Source: Bacteroidales bacterium
GTDB taxonomy: Bacteria > Bacteroidota > Bacteroidia > Bacteroidales > UBA3824
Reading direction: 5' to 3'
Length of the DNA: 15,086 nucleotides
Assembly: GCA_017645985.1 (NCBI GenBank)
Contig: JAGCNK010000166.1
Span: 1-15,086 of the forward strand
The position numbers and the translations under genes are program-made. Each line of letters starts with the position of its first letter. The stretch's first letter is position 1. Below the pieces are notes generated by a model, which did not search any database, was not told the DNA's origin, and saw only the letters and a list, made by a program, of their open reading frames with translations. Positions 6,080 through 14,748 of this stretch are shown piece after piece.

Positions 6080-8131
6080 ATGGACAACTTTCAGAGTAAA
6101 TTTTTAGAAGAGGCGGGCGACCTTATCAACCAGCTCGAACAGGCCCTGCTTACACTGGAGCAAGACACCGACAATCCTGCTCTGGTGGACTCTATTTTTA
6201 GAATTATGCACTCACTCAAAGGAGGAGGCGGTATGTTCGGGTTCGAGAACATCTCCAACTACACCCACAAGATGGAGAACATGTACGATCTCGTGCGTCA
6301 GAAAAAGCTTAAGGTAACACGTGAGATGCTCGACGTTACTTTCGAGTCGGCCGACCACATTACCAGCATGCTCAACGACGACGGATCCAAAACCGACGCT
6401 ATCGCTGCCAACGAGGTGATTCTCAACAAGCGTATCGACGCTATCCTCAACGGCGACTCTGAGCAGGACGAGATGGTTTCGCCAGCTGCTGCCGCTACCG
6501 AAAAAAGCGAAGGCGTGGAAACATACTACGTCAAGGTAAAACCCTACGAACGTATCCAGCAGAACGGTACTAACCCGTTCTTCCTTATCGACGAACTCGC
6601 CGGTCTGGGCAAAAACAAGGCTAACATCTTCTATTCCAACATTCCGGATTTTGAGAACTTCGTGTTTGACGAGACTTATATCTGGTGGGAGATGATTCTT
6701 GCCACCGACAAGGGCGAGGACGCTATCCGCGACGTGTTCATCTTTGTGGAAGACGACTGCGAAGTGACTATCGACAAGATTGCCGACGCCGACATCTTCC
6801 CGATGGAGGGCATCGAGCCGCTGCTGGTTTGCCGTCACGATTTTCCCTTCGACTTAGAAAAAATCAAGTCGCTGGCGGGCGCTGTTACAGCTTTGGAGAA
6901 GGCTAAGCAAGAGAAAGCCGCCAAAGAGGCCGACGCAGGCGACGAGCACATCAAGAAATTTACCAAGGAATCATCCATTTCGGGTATCCGCGTGGCATCA
7001 GAGAAAATCGACCAGCTGATGAACCTCGTCAGCGAGCTGATTACCACTCAGGCGGGTCTCAACCTCTACGCCGACAACCACAAGAGCAACGAGCTTACCC
7101 GCATTACCGAAAGTCTCGAAAACATCAGCCGACAGCTCCGCGACACAGCTTTCAGCATCACCCTTATCCCCATCGACTACCTTGTGGTGCGTTTCCGCCG
7201 CTTGGTTCGCGACCTTTCGCGCGAGGTGGGCAAGGAGATCATTTTCGACGCCCGTGGTGCCGAGACCGAGCTTGACAAGACTCTCATCGAGGGACTTTCA
7301 GAGCCGCTTATGCACATTCTGCGCAACAGCATCGACCACGGTATCGAGACAGCCGAGGAGCGCAAGGCCAAAGGCAAGCCGCCCGAGGGCAAAATCATCC
7401 TTCAGGCATATTACAGCGGCAGCCAGGTGGTTATAGCCGTTACCGATGACGGTAAGGGTATGGACCTCGACAAGATTCGCAACAAAGCCATCGACCGCGG
7501 TCTTATCAATGGCGACGAGCAGCTTTCCGAAAAGGAGATTCTCGACCTCATATTCCTGCCCGGATTCTCCACTTCCGACAAGGTGACCAACATCAGCGGA
7601 CGCGGCGTGGGTATGGACGTGGTAAAACGCAAGGTGTCAGACATTCGTGGCACAGTGTCGGTTTCCACAGAAAAAGACGAAGGCACAACAATCACCATCA
7701 AACTGCCTCTTACACTGAGCATTATCGACGGTATGCTGGTACGTATCGCCAATACCGACTATATAATTCCCCTCTCGGTTATCGACACCATCTTTGCCGT
7801 AGAGCACACCAAGATAGAGAAATCGTTCAACAACATTATTAATATAGAAGGTGTGCAGTATCCTTTCTACTATCTGCGCGACGAGTTTGGAATCGAGGGC
7901 GAAAAGCCCGAGCGCGAGGAGATAATAATGGTGAAGTACGACGACAAGAAGATAGGCATCGTGGTAGACCACATCACAGGCGAATACCAGGCCGTGCTCA
8001 AGCCATTGGGCAAGATGTACCGTCAGGAAGACGTATTCTCAGGAGCGTCGATACTGGGCGACGGCACAGTGGCTCTGGTGCTCGACACACACAAGGTAAT
8101 AAATCAGTTCACTAAATATAACGACAACTAA
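6080..8131 (+). CDS. cheA: Chemotaxis histidine kinase CheA
   Basis: This is a full-length CheA of 683 residues. The N-terminal HPt domain holds phospho-acceptor H44 in RIMHSLKGGGGMFGF (41-55). After a linker, residues about 147-255 form a regulator-binding-like domain that differs from enteric P2 (YYVKVKPYERI, then PFFLIDELAGLG). P3, the dimer helices, covers about 298-370. P4, the ATPase, shows the N box LMHILRNSIDHG (410-421; N416), G1 DDGKG (456-460), F box FLPGFSTSD (492-500) and G2 GRGVGMDVV (507-515). P5, the CheW-like domain, fills about 545-675. It autophosphorylates on H44 in trans and passes the phosphate to CheY and CheB. All catalytic parts are intact. Confidence 0.97.
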   Translation: MDNFQSKFLEEAGDLINQLEQALLTLEQDTDNPALVDSIFRIMHSLKGGGGMFGFENISNYTHKMENMYDLVRQKKLKVTREMLDVTFESADHITSMLNDDGSKTDAIAANEVILNKRIDAILNGDSEQDEMVSPAAAATEKSEGVETYYVKVKPYERIQQNGTNPFFLIDELAGLGKNKANIFYSNIPDFENFVFDETYIWWEMILATDKGEDAIRDVFIFVEDDCEVTIDKIADADIFPMEGIEPLLVCRHDFPFDLEKIKSLAGAVTALEKAKQEKAAKEADAGDEHIKKFTKESSISGIRVASEKIDQLMNLVSELITTQAGLNLYADNHKSNELTRITESLENISRQLRDTAFSITLIPIDYLVVRFRRLVRDLSREVGKEIIFDARGAETELDKTLIEGLSEPLMHILRNSIDHGIETAEERKAKGKPPEGKIILQAYYSGSQVVIAVTDDGKGMDLDKIRNKAIDRGLINGDEQLSEKEILDLIFLPGFSTSDKVTNISGRGVGMDVVKRKVSDIRGTVSVSTEKDEGTTITIKLPLTLSIIDGMLVRIANTDYIIPLSVIDTIFAVEHTKIEKSFNNIINIEGVQYPFYYLRDEFGIEGEKPEREEIIMVKYDDKKIGIVVDHITGEYQAVLKPLGKMYRQEDVFSGASILGDGTVALVLDTHKVINQFTKYNDN

Positions 8132-8151
8132 CGGTTAAACTCATATAGCTT

Positions 8152-8661
8152 ATGGATCAGGAAATAGACTCTTTCATATCGTTCAAGCTCGGCGAGGAGT
8201 ATTTTGCCATCAGCGTCTCCAAGGTGCTGAACATACTCCAGCTGGTGCAGATAACAAAAGTGCCCACCGCACCCGAGTACATGAAGGGCGTAATCAACCT
8301 TCGCGGCACGGTGCTGCCCATCATCGACATACGCATGAAGTTCGGAATGGACCCGATTCAGTATCAGCGCGACACCGTAATCCTCGTGCTCAACGTTCAG
8401 ATAGAGAACGAGAACGTAGACGCCGGCATACTTGTAGACTCGGTTAAGGAGGTGTTCGAAATCAAGAAGGAGGAGGTACTGCCGCCTCCCGGTATCGGCT
8501 CCAAATACAAGTCTAAATTCGTGGACGGAATATACAAAATGTCTGACGACAGGTTTGTAATGCTTCTCGACATCGACAAGATATTCTCGTCTGACGAAAT
8601 GGTAATGCTCAAAGAAACAGCCGACAGCGAAGAGTCGGCCAACGCTCAGCAAATAGAATAA
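8152..8661 (+). CDS. cheW: Coupling protein CheW
   Basis: The 169-residue single CheW domain starts with SFISFKLGEEYFAISVSKV (7-25) and holds the conserved GVINLRGTVLPIIDI (46-60), whose Arg of NLRG contacts receptor and CheA domain 5. A short acidic tail (about 150-169) follows the domain. CheW links receptors to CheA in the array. It comes 20 bp after cheA and only 6 bp before cheR, so no receptor gene stands between them, although many related operons have one there. The antisense strand is also open over nearly the whole gene, but that frame looks like a codon-bias shadow. Confidence 0.95.
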   Translation: MDQEIDSFISFKLGEEYFAISVSKVLNILQLVQITKVPTAPEYMKGVINLRGTVLPIIDIRMKFGMDPIQYQRDTVILVLNVQIENENVDAGILVDSVKEVFEIKKEEVLPPPGIGSKYKSKFVDGIYKMSDDRFVMLLDIDKIFSSDEMVMLKETADSEESANAQQIE

Positions 8662-8667
8662 CACCTT

Positions 8668-9522
8668 ATGAACCAGTACTCGGCTACCACATATTACGAC
8701 GCAAAACTATCGGTGAAGGATTTCGCACGGCTGAGCGACTTTATCTACAGCCGCTACGGCATCAAGATGCCCGAAGCCAAGCACATAATGCTTCAGAGCC
8801 GCTTGCAGAAACGCCTGCGTGCCCTTCAGATTCCTTCATTCGAACAGTATGTCGACTTTGTGTTCTCGCCCGAAGGAGCCAACGAGATAGTCCATATGAT
8901 GGACGTGGTCTCCACCAACAAGACCGACTTCTTCAGAGAATCGCAACACTTCGACTTCCTCACGCAGACAGTTCTTCCCGAGCTGTTTGAGGAAAACCAC
9001 CAGCCAGTAATAAAAGTGTGGAGCGCAGGATGCTCGTCGGGCGAAGAGCCTTACACTCTCGCCATGGTGATTTCCGAGTACACATCGAAGCACAGGGGAT
9101 GCGATTTCTCGATACTTGGCAGCGACCTCAGCACCATAGTTTTGGAAAAGGCAGTCACAGCCATCTATCCCGAAGAGAGGGTGGACATCATTCCGCTCGA
9201 CCTCAAGAAGAAATACCTGCTCCGCAGCAAAGACCGCACGCACCCCACAGTCAGGATAGCGCCCGAGCTCAGAGCCAAGGCGTCGTTCATGAGGCTCAAC
9301 TTTATGGACGAGTCGTACTCAGCACCTACTAACTTCGACATCATTTTCTGTCGCAACGTGCTGATATATTTCGACCGACCCACCCAGGAAAAGGTGATTA
9401 ACAAGCTCTGCCGCCATCTGCGCCCCGGAGGCTACTTTTTCCTCGGACACTCAGAATCGGTTACAGGCATCAACGTGCCTCTCAAACAGATAAAGCCTAC
9501 AGTTTTTAAACTGATAAATTAA
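8668..9522 (+). CDS. cheR: Chemoreceptor methyltransferase CheR
   Basis: This 284-residue CheR has the N-terminal helical domain (about 10-85), the arginine-rich helix LQSRLQKRLRAL (42-53) that reads the receptor helix, TNKTDFFRE (83-91), the S-adenosylmethionine site WSAGCSSGEEPYT (118-130), DIIFCRNVLIYF (224-235) and GHSES (260-264). It methylates glutamates on receptor helices to set adaptation. Complete motifs imply a real substrate in the cell, yet no MCP lies in the window. Confidence 0.96.
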   Translation: MNQYSATTYYDAKLSVKDFARLSDFIYSRYGIKMPEAKHIMLQSRLQKRLRALQIPSFEQYVDFVFSPEGANEIVHMMDVVSTNKTDFFRESQHFDFLTQTVLPELFEENHQPVIKVWSAGCSSGEEPYTLAMVISEYTSKHRGCDFSILGSDLSTIVLEKAVTAIYPEERVDIIPLDLKKKYLLRSKDRTHPTVRIAPELRAKASFMRLNFMDESYSAPTNFDIIFCRNVLIYFDRPTQEKVINKLCRHLRPGGYFFLGHSESVTGINVPLKQIKPTVFKLIN

Positions 9523-9530
9523 TATGTGAA

Positions 9531-10436
9531 ATGGACCAGAACGAATCATTGATAACAGACGAAATCTTGCTCGAAGAACTCAGCAAGAGAATAGGACGCT
9601 ACAAAAGCGCTTTAGCCAACACCAGCTCGTACAACAAGCAGCTGATCGAGCTTAATAAGAAGCTTTCCGAATCGGAAGCTATGAAGAGCCACTTTATCTC
9701 AAACATTACCAACGAGATAATCAACCCCTTCGCTTCGATACTCGGACTTGCCAAGAGCATCACCGAATGCGCCGACGAAAGTCCCGAAAAGATGAAACGT
9801 ATGGCGGCTATGATACACCGCGAGGCGTTCAACCTTGACTTCCAGTTCAAGAACATCTTTGCGGCAGCCGAGATAGAGGCGGGCGAAATCCAGCCCATCG
9901 TGTCGGTGGTAAACATCGACGAGATGCTCAGCGGACTTATGCAGCAGTACTCGCGCGAAATCGCTATGCGCAAGCTCGAGGCCAAGCTCGAAAAAGAGAA
10001 CGACGACGGCACGGTGCTTCTTTTCAAAACCGACGGCGACAAGCTCACGGTGGTGCTTTCAAACCTTATCTGCAACGCCATAAACTTCAACCGTCAGGGC
10101 AAGAAACTTATTGTAAGATACGGACGTACAGCCGACAACCATCTGAAAATTAGCGTTATCGACGAAGGTCTAGGCATCTCCGAAGAAAACCGCAAGATTA
10201 TTTTCGACCGTTTCAAACGTTTGGACAACGGCATCAACTCTATCAACCGCGGACACGGTCTCGGACTCTCGATCAACAAGGCGTACATCGACCTGCTCGA
10301 AGGCCAGCTTCTGGTGGAGAGCAAGGAGAACGAGGGATCCACATTCACCGTGGTGCTGCCAGAATCGCAGGTGGCAAGCAACGATTATTCAGAAGAAGGT
10401 AACGAAGTATTTTTTGGCGACGAGGAGATATTCTAA
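9531..10436 (+). CDS. Histidine-kinase-like protein lacking the phospho-acceptor His
   Basis: This 301-residue soluble protein has an N-terminal coiled coil (about 10-50), a HisKA-like dimerisation domain (about 50-115) and a HATPase domain (about 165-278). The ATPase boxes are good: N182 in SNLICNA (177-183), D211 in DEGLGIS (211-217) and the lid RGHGLGLSI (240-248). The H box reads SNITNEIINPFASILG (57-72) where kinases have S-H-E-x-x-x-P, so the phosphorylated His is Asn (N61, codon AAC at 9711-9713). E62 and N65 keep the E-x-x-N pattern that HisKA proteins use to dephosphorylate their regulators. There is no sensor domain. It sits inside the operon, 8 bp after cheR and 21 bp before cheD. 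A phosphatase or scaffold role is inferred; H54 as a substitute acceptor cannot be excluded. Confidence 0.85.
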   Translation: MDQNESLITDEILLEELSKRIGRYKSALANTSSYNKQLIELNKKLSESEAMKSHFISNITNEIINPFASILGLAKSITECADESPEKMKRMAAMIHREAFNLDFQFKNIFAAAEIEAGEIQPIVSVVNIDEMLSGLMQQYSREIAMRKLEAKLEKENDDGTVLLFKTDGDKLTVVLSNLICNAINFNRQGKKLIVRYGRTADNHLKISVIDEGLGISEENRKIIFDRFKRLDNGINSINRGHGLGLSINKAYIDLLEGQLLVESKENEGSTFTVVLPESQVASNDYSEEGNEVFFGDEEIF

Positions 10437-10457
10437 GCCGCCCACAATCATCAGACT

Positions 10458-10922
10458 ATGACCAGACATTTTCTATATCCGTCAACGATGTTTGCCTCGG
10501 CACAGCCCGCGGAGGTCACTACCATTCTGGGCTCGTGCGTGGCGGTCTGCTTTTGGGACCGCTACCTCGGAATAGGCGGCATCAACCACTACATGCTGCC
10601 CACTTGGAACGGTATGGAGCTCGCCTCGCCAAAGTACGGCAACATTGCTATCGAGCGTCTGCTCGAACGTATGGAGCAGCTCGGCGCTCAGAAAAAGAAC
10701 TTGGTGGCGAAAGTGTTCGGAGGCGGTGAGGTGATTTCTGTAACATCGGGCATTATGCACATAGGCGAGCGCAACGTGATGGTGGCCGAACAGATGCTGA
10801 CCGAACTCGGAATTCCGATTATGAGCCGCAGCACAGGCGGTCACAACGGACGCAAAATCATATACAACACTCATACAGGCGAAGTGCTGCAATGTTTTAT
10901 CAAAAGCAATATGAATAAGTAA
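10458..10922 (+). CDS. cheD: Chemoreceptor glutamine deamidase CheD
   Basis: The 154-residue CheD has the complete active site: T21 and C27 in TTILGSCVAVC (21-31) and H44 in GGINHYMLP (40-48), plus KVFGGGEV (84-91) and STGGHNGRKI (124-133). CheD turns specific receptor glutamines into glutamates and in other bacteria pairs with the phosphatase CheC, which is absent here. It lies 5 bp before cheB, the other enzyme able to deamidate receptors. Confidence 0.96.
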   Translation: MTRHFLYPSTMFASAQPAEVTTILGSCVAVCFWDRYLGIGGINHYMLPTWNGMELASPKYGNIAIERLLERMEQLGAQKKNLVAKVFGGGEVISVTSGIMHIGERNVMVAEQMLTELGIPIMSRSTGGHNGRKIIYNTHTGEVLQCFIKSNMNK

Positions 10923-10927
10923 AATAT

Positions 10928-12010
10928 ATGGCATTCGAAAACAGAAAAATAAGAGTTTTGATAGTTGACGACTCTGCCGTAGTAAGGCAGACACTATCTT
11001 CGATATTGGAAACCGACCCGGCTATCGAGGTGATGGGAACTGCTTGCGACCCCTATATCGCGGCCAAGAAGATTCAGACCGAAGTTCCCGACGTGATCAC
11101 TCTCGACGTGGAGATGCCGCGTATGGACGGACTCACATTCCTGCGCAAGATTATGGCGCAGCATCCTATTCCCGTTGTCATTATTTCGAGCCTTACCGAA
11201 GAGGGCAGCCAGACTGCCATGAGGGCTCTCGAATACGGCGCGGTGGATGTGATAGCCAAGCCCAGGATGGACACCCAGAAGTTTATCGAGGAGTCAAAGA
11301 TACGTCTCTGCGAGGTGGTGAAGGCCGCCGCGCACGCCCGTATCCACACACGCAGCGCCAACCCCACCTATCTCAAGGTGGAGCCCAAACTCTCTGCCGA
11401 CGCCGTAATTGCCAAATCCGAAGGTCCTACAAGCATGATCAAGACCACCGACATCGTGATAGCTGTGGGTGCGTCTACCGGAGGCACTGAGGCGCTCCGC
11501 ATTTTTCTCGAAGCCATGCCGCCCGACTGTCCGGGCATAGTAATAGTGCAGCACATGCCCGAAAACTTCACACGCTCGTTTGCCAACCGTCTCAACGACA
11601 TCTGCCGCATCCAGGTCAAGGAGGCAGAAAACGGCGACAGCGTAATCACCGGAAGGGCTCTCATAGCCCCGGGCAACAAGCACACGCTGCTCAAACGCAA
11701 CGGTGCTAAATATTTTGTAGAAGTAAAAGAAGGTCCGCTGGTAAACCGCCACCGTCCTTCGGTCGACGTCCTTTTCCGCAGCACCGCACGTTACGCGGGC
11801 GCCAACGCCATCGGCATCATTATGACCGGTATGGGCGACGACGGCGCACGAGGCCTGCTGGAGATGAAAGAGGCTGGCGCAAAAACCGCCGCTCAGGACG
11901 AACAGACATGCGTAGTATACGGAATGCCTAAGGAAGCAGTCAAGCTCGGAGCAGCCGACAGAGTGCTTCCGTTAGAAAAACTTGCAAATTTTGCAATTTC
12001 TCCCTATTAA
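10928..12010 (+). CDS. cheB: Chemotaxis response regulator methylesterase CheB
   Basis: This 360-residue protein has a receiver domain with D14/D15, phospho-acceptor D60 in TLDVEMPRMDG (58-68) and K111, then a linker (about 130-172), then the methylesterase domain. The catalytic Ser is S183 in GASTGG (181-186), with H209 in QHMPENF (208-214) and D305 in TGMGDDGARG (300-309). CheB removes methyl groups from receptors when phosphorylated by CheA. Order and spacing place it as part of one adaptation module with CheR and CheD. Confidence 0.97.
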   Translation: MAFENRKIRVLIVDDSAVVRQTLSSILETDPAIEVMGTACDPYIAAKKIQTEVPDVITLDVEMPRMDGLTFLRKIMAQHPIPVVIISSLTEEGSQTAMRALEYGAVDVIAKPRMDTQKFIEESKIRLCEVVKAAAHARIHTRSANPTYLKVEPKLSADAVIAKSEGPTSMIKTTDIVIAVGASTGGTEALRIFLEAMPPDCPGIVIVQHMPENFTRSFANRLNDICRIQVKEAENGDSVITGRALIAPGNKHTLLKRNGAKYFVEVKEGPLVNRHRPSVDVLFRSTARYAGANAIGIIMTGMGDDGARGLLEMKEAGAKTAAQDEQTCVVYGMPKEAVKLGAADRVLPLEKLANFAISPY

Positions 12011-12076
12011 AATTTTCATATTTGGTATTTTAGTTGTATTATTGCATAAAATTAGACAACGATAATTATAACAGAG

Positions 12077-12448
12077 ATGAGCAATTGTAAAGTACTTGTA
12101 GCCGACGATGTATTTGCCAACCAGTTTCTCTTAGCGTCTATGTTAGAGGAACTTTCGGTAGGCTTTAAAACCGTGTCGAACGGCAAGGAGGTTCTCGACG
12201 AGCTTCCCAACGACAAATACGACATTATTTTTATGGACATCGAGATGCCTGTGATGAACGGCATCGAGGCCACAAAGCAGATAAAGAACGACTACCGGTT
12301 TCAGAAAATTCCGGTTATCGCACTCACGGCGCACGACCTGGAGGAGTTCCAAGGTCAGTTTACCGAGGCACATTTCGACAGCATAGTAGAAAAACCTTTC
12401 ACAATCGACTCAATCTCGCAGGTACTCGCAAAGTTCAACTTTCAATAA
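12077..12448 (+). CDS. Second single-domain response regulator
   Basis: This 123-residue receiver has D10/D11, phospho-acceptor D54 in IFMDIEMPVMNGIEA (51-65), T84 and K106 in EKPF. Its style (ADDVFANQFLL and MPVMNGIEATKQIK) is closer to the receiver domains at the end of hybrid kinases than to CheY. It may be a detached receiver working with the His-less kinase homologue, a phosphate sink, or a second output. The 66-bp gap before it is the longest inside the operon and is AT-rich; a weak secondary promoter could lie there (TATTATTG at 12037 is one base from the -7 consensus), but the evidence is thin. Confidence 0.9.
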   Translation: MSNCKVLVADDVFANQFLLASMLEELSVGFKTVSNGKEVLDELPNDKYDIIFMDIEMPVMNGIEATKQIKNDYRFQKIPVIALTAHDLEEFQGQFTEAHFDSIVEKPFTIDSISQVLAKFNFQ

Positions 12449-12457
12449 TCTACAACT

Positions 12458-14740
12458 ATGAAAACCGACACCCGACATAACACCGCATACTCATACGCTC
12501 TGATGGGATTCCTTATCGGCGCGGGACTGATGGTCATTATAGTGTTCCTCGGCTTGGTGTTTTTAAACCGGCCGATCACATTCGACATATTGGTTCAGCT
12601 CTTCAAAGAAAATCCGTCGCTGTGGATCACCCTGGCACTGCCTATTGTGATTGGAGCGTTTGGCTACTATATGGGCAACGAGTTTTTCCGCAAGACCAAC
12701 GACCTCCGCAAGGACATCCGCAACGAGCAGCAGAAATCGCGTCAGATTTTCGACTTCGTTGAGAAAATCCGTCTCGGACAAACCGACGCCGACTACGAAA
12801 TCCGCGAGGGCGACGAAATCGGCAAGGCTCTTATCAACCTCCGCGACGAGCTGAAGCGCAGCAAGGCCGAGGAGGACACCCGTAAAAACGAGGACCAGCA
12901 GCGCCACTGGATCACTGAGGGTATCGCCAAGTTCGGTGCCATCCTTCGTGAAAACATCGGCGACCTTGAAAAACTTTCAAACGAGGTTATCACCAACCTT
13001 GTGAAATATGTAAACGCACAGCAGGCTGGATTTTTCATCCTTGTGGACAACAACGGCGAGAAATACTTCAATATGACAGCCTCTTACGCATACGGACGTA
13101 CCAAATATCCCGACAAGAAGATAGAGTGGGGCGAGGGTCTCGTAGGCGAGTGCGCCATTGAGAAAAAGACCATTTTCGTACCCGAGGCTGCAAAAGACTA
13201 TGTGAAGATTACTTCGGGTCTCGGCAAGGCAAATCCGAGAACATTGGTTATCGTTCCCCTTAAATTCAACGACGAAATTTACGGCGTGGTGGAGATTGCT
13301 TCGTTCATTGTCTACCAGCCATTTGAGATAGAATTCATAGAGCGTGTGGCAGAGTCAATCGCCTCCACAATTTCAAACGTAAATATCAACCTCCGTACGG
13401 CACGACTACTTAAGGAGTCGCAGGAACAGGCGGAGATAATGGCACGTCAGGAGGAGGAGATGCGCAAAAACATGGACGCCCTCAAGCACATGCAGACCGA
13501 GGCGGCAAAACAGAGCGAACAGTTCGTAAGTTTCACCAACTCGGTAAACCACACTATGATACGTGCCGAGTACAGCGTGGAAGGATACCTTCTGTACGCC
13601 AACTCTAAATTCCTCAGCAAACTGGGATACGCCTCAGCCACCGAAATCGAAGGCAAGCATATCTCAATGTTTATCAGCGACAAAGACAAGGCTTGGTTCA
13701 ACGAGCTTTGGCAGAATCTCGCCATCGGCGGCAAGCACTTCGAGGGCGATATGAAGCACGTTACCAAGGCGGGCACCGATGTTTGGACAATGGCCACATA
13801 CGTGTCGGTGCGCGACCACAACCGCCGTCCTGTCAAGATTCTTTTCCTCGGTATCGACATCACGGACTCTAAAAAGCAGAGTCTCGACTACAAGGGTCAG
13901 ATCGACGCCCTCAACCGTTCTACTATGAAGGCTGAGTATGCGCCCGACGGACGAGTTTTGGAAATGAACCACAAACTATCTGACGTACTGCAGTTTACTG
14001 CCGAAGAGCTCAGCAAACGAACCATTTTCAACTTCCTTACCGCGTCAGACCTCGACGAGTTTAAAATTATTTGGAAAAATATTATCAACGGTGTGCCTTT
14101 CGAAGGTCGTCACAAATGGTTTACCAAGACAGGTGAGGAACGCTGGTTCCAAGGTACTTACACTGTTGTGCACGATATGTACGGCGAACCTGCCAAAATC
14201 GTATTCATCGGCAACGACGTTACCGAGCAGATACGCATTGAGGAAAAGAGCCGCGAGCAGACCGAACTTCTCCGCGAACAGGAACAAAAACTGCAACAAA
14301 ACAAGGTGGAACTCACCAAGAAACTACGCGAAACTCGCGAGGAGATGAAGATGCAGTTCCGCGAGGTGGAGATTGTGAAAGAGCTGAGCGACAAGACCTT
14401 GGCAGGTATGTTAGACGCAGTTGTTACCATCAACCAGGACAACAAGATCACATTCTTCAACCGCGCAGCCGAAGAGCTCTGGGGCATTCAGCGCGACGCC
14501 ATCATCGGCAAGGATGTTTCGGCGCTTCTGCCTACCGACAGCGTTACCGAAAACGAGAACTATCTTGGCAACTTCTTCAAAGCCAACGACAACACCCTAC
14601 TTGCAAAACGCACCGAGGTGTTTATACTCGACAAAGATCAATCACGCACCAATGTGCTTGTTACCCTTGCTGAGGCTTCCACAGGCGAACGCTACACACT
14701 TACAGCGTTTATACAGAAGATTGAGGTAGAGTTGTTCTAA
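12458..14740 (+). CDS. Membrane sensor with HAMP-like, GAF and three PAS regions, no output domain
   Basis: The 760-residue protein begins with two membrane helices (about 13-36 and 53-72) joined by a short loop. A HAMP-like stretch follows (about 95-137, with GDEIGKALINLRDEL at 118-132), then a GAF domain (about 150-312), a Glu/Gln-rich coiled coil (about 313-355), PAS 1 (about 360-472), PAS 2 (about 484-592), a second coiled coil (about 592-645) and PAS 3 (about 648-760) ending at the C-terminus. Sensing is therefore mainly cytoplasmic or at the membrane. It has no MCP signalling hairpin, no kinase, cyclase, GGDEF or DNA-binding part. As the last gene of the operon, 9 bp after a receiver, it is the likely input protein. 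How it signals to CheA is unknown; the coiled-coil linkers are the obvious candidates. Confidence 0.88.
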   Translation: MKTDTRHNTAYSYALMGFLIGAGLMVIIVFLGLVFLNRPITFDILVQLFKENPSLWITLALPIVIGAFGYYMGNEFFRKTNDLRKDIRNEQQKSRQIFDFVEKIRLGQTDADYEIREGDEIGKALINLRDELKRSKAEEDTRKNEDQQRHWITEGIAKFGAILRENIGDLEKLSNEVITNLVKYVNAQQAGFFILVDNNGEKYFNMTASYAYGRTKYPDKKIEWGEGLVGECAIEKKTIFVPEAAKDYVKITSGLGKANPRTLVIVPLKFNDEIYGVVEIASFIVYQPFEIEFIERVAESIASTISNVNINLRTARLLKESQEQAEIMARQEEEMRKNMDALKHMQTEAAKQSEQFVSFTNSVNHTMIRAEYSVEGYLLYANSKFLSKLGYASATEIEGKHISMFISDKDKAWFNELWQNLAIGGKHFEGDMKHVTKAGTDVWTMATYVSVRDHNRRPVKILFLGIDITDSKKQSLDYKGQIDALNRSTMKAEYAPDGRVLEMNHKLSDVLQFTAEELSKRTIFNFLTASDLDEFKIIWKNIINGVPFEGRHKWFTKTGEERWFQGTYTVVHDMYGEPAKIVFIGNDVTEQIRIEEKSREQTELLREQEQKLQQNKVELTKKLRETREEMKMQFREVEIVKELSDKTLAGMLDAVVTINQDNKITFFNRAAEELWGIQRDAIIGKDVSALLPTDSVTENENYLGNFFKANDNTLLAKRTEVFILDKDQSRTNVLVTLAEASTGERYTLTAFIQKIEVELF

Positions 14741-14748
14741 AAATATTT

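Noticed and set aside
6212..6838. 208-codon antisense frame within cheA
   Set aside because: No domain or plausible start context, and it lies wholly inside the HPt and linker region of an intact CheA.
8128..8664. 178-codon antisense frame covering cheW
   Set aside because: The product is His/Tyr/Val-rich without any recognisable domain, and the sense strand encodes a complete CheW. It follows from codon bias of the real gene.
12458..14740. MCP signalling hairpin or histidine kinase core in the sensor protein
   Set aside because: I looked for the conserved MCP tip and for H, N and G boxes. None is present; the protein ends with a PAS domain.
14723..14740. C-terminal ELF of the sensor as a CheR tether like NWETF
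   Set aside because: Only the last Phe fits, no Trp is present, and the residues complete the last strand of PAS 3.
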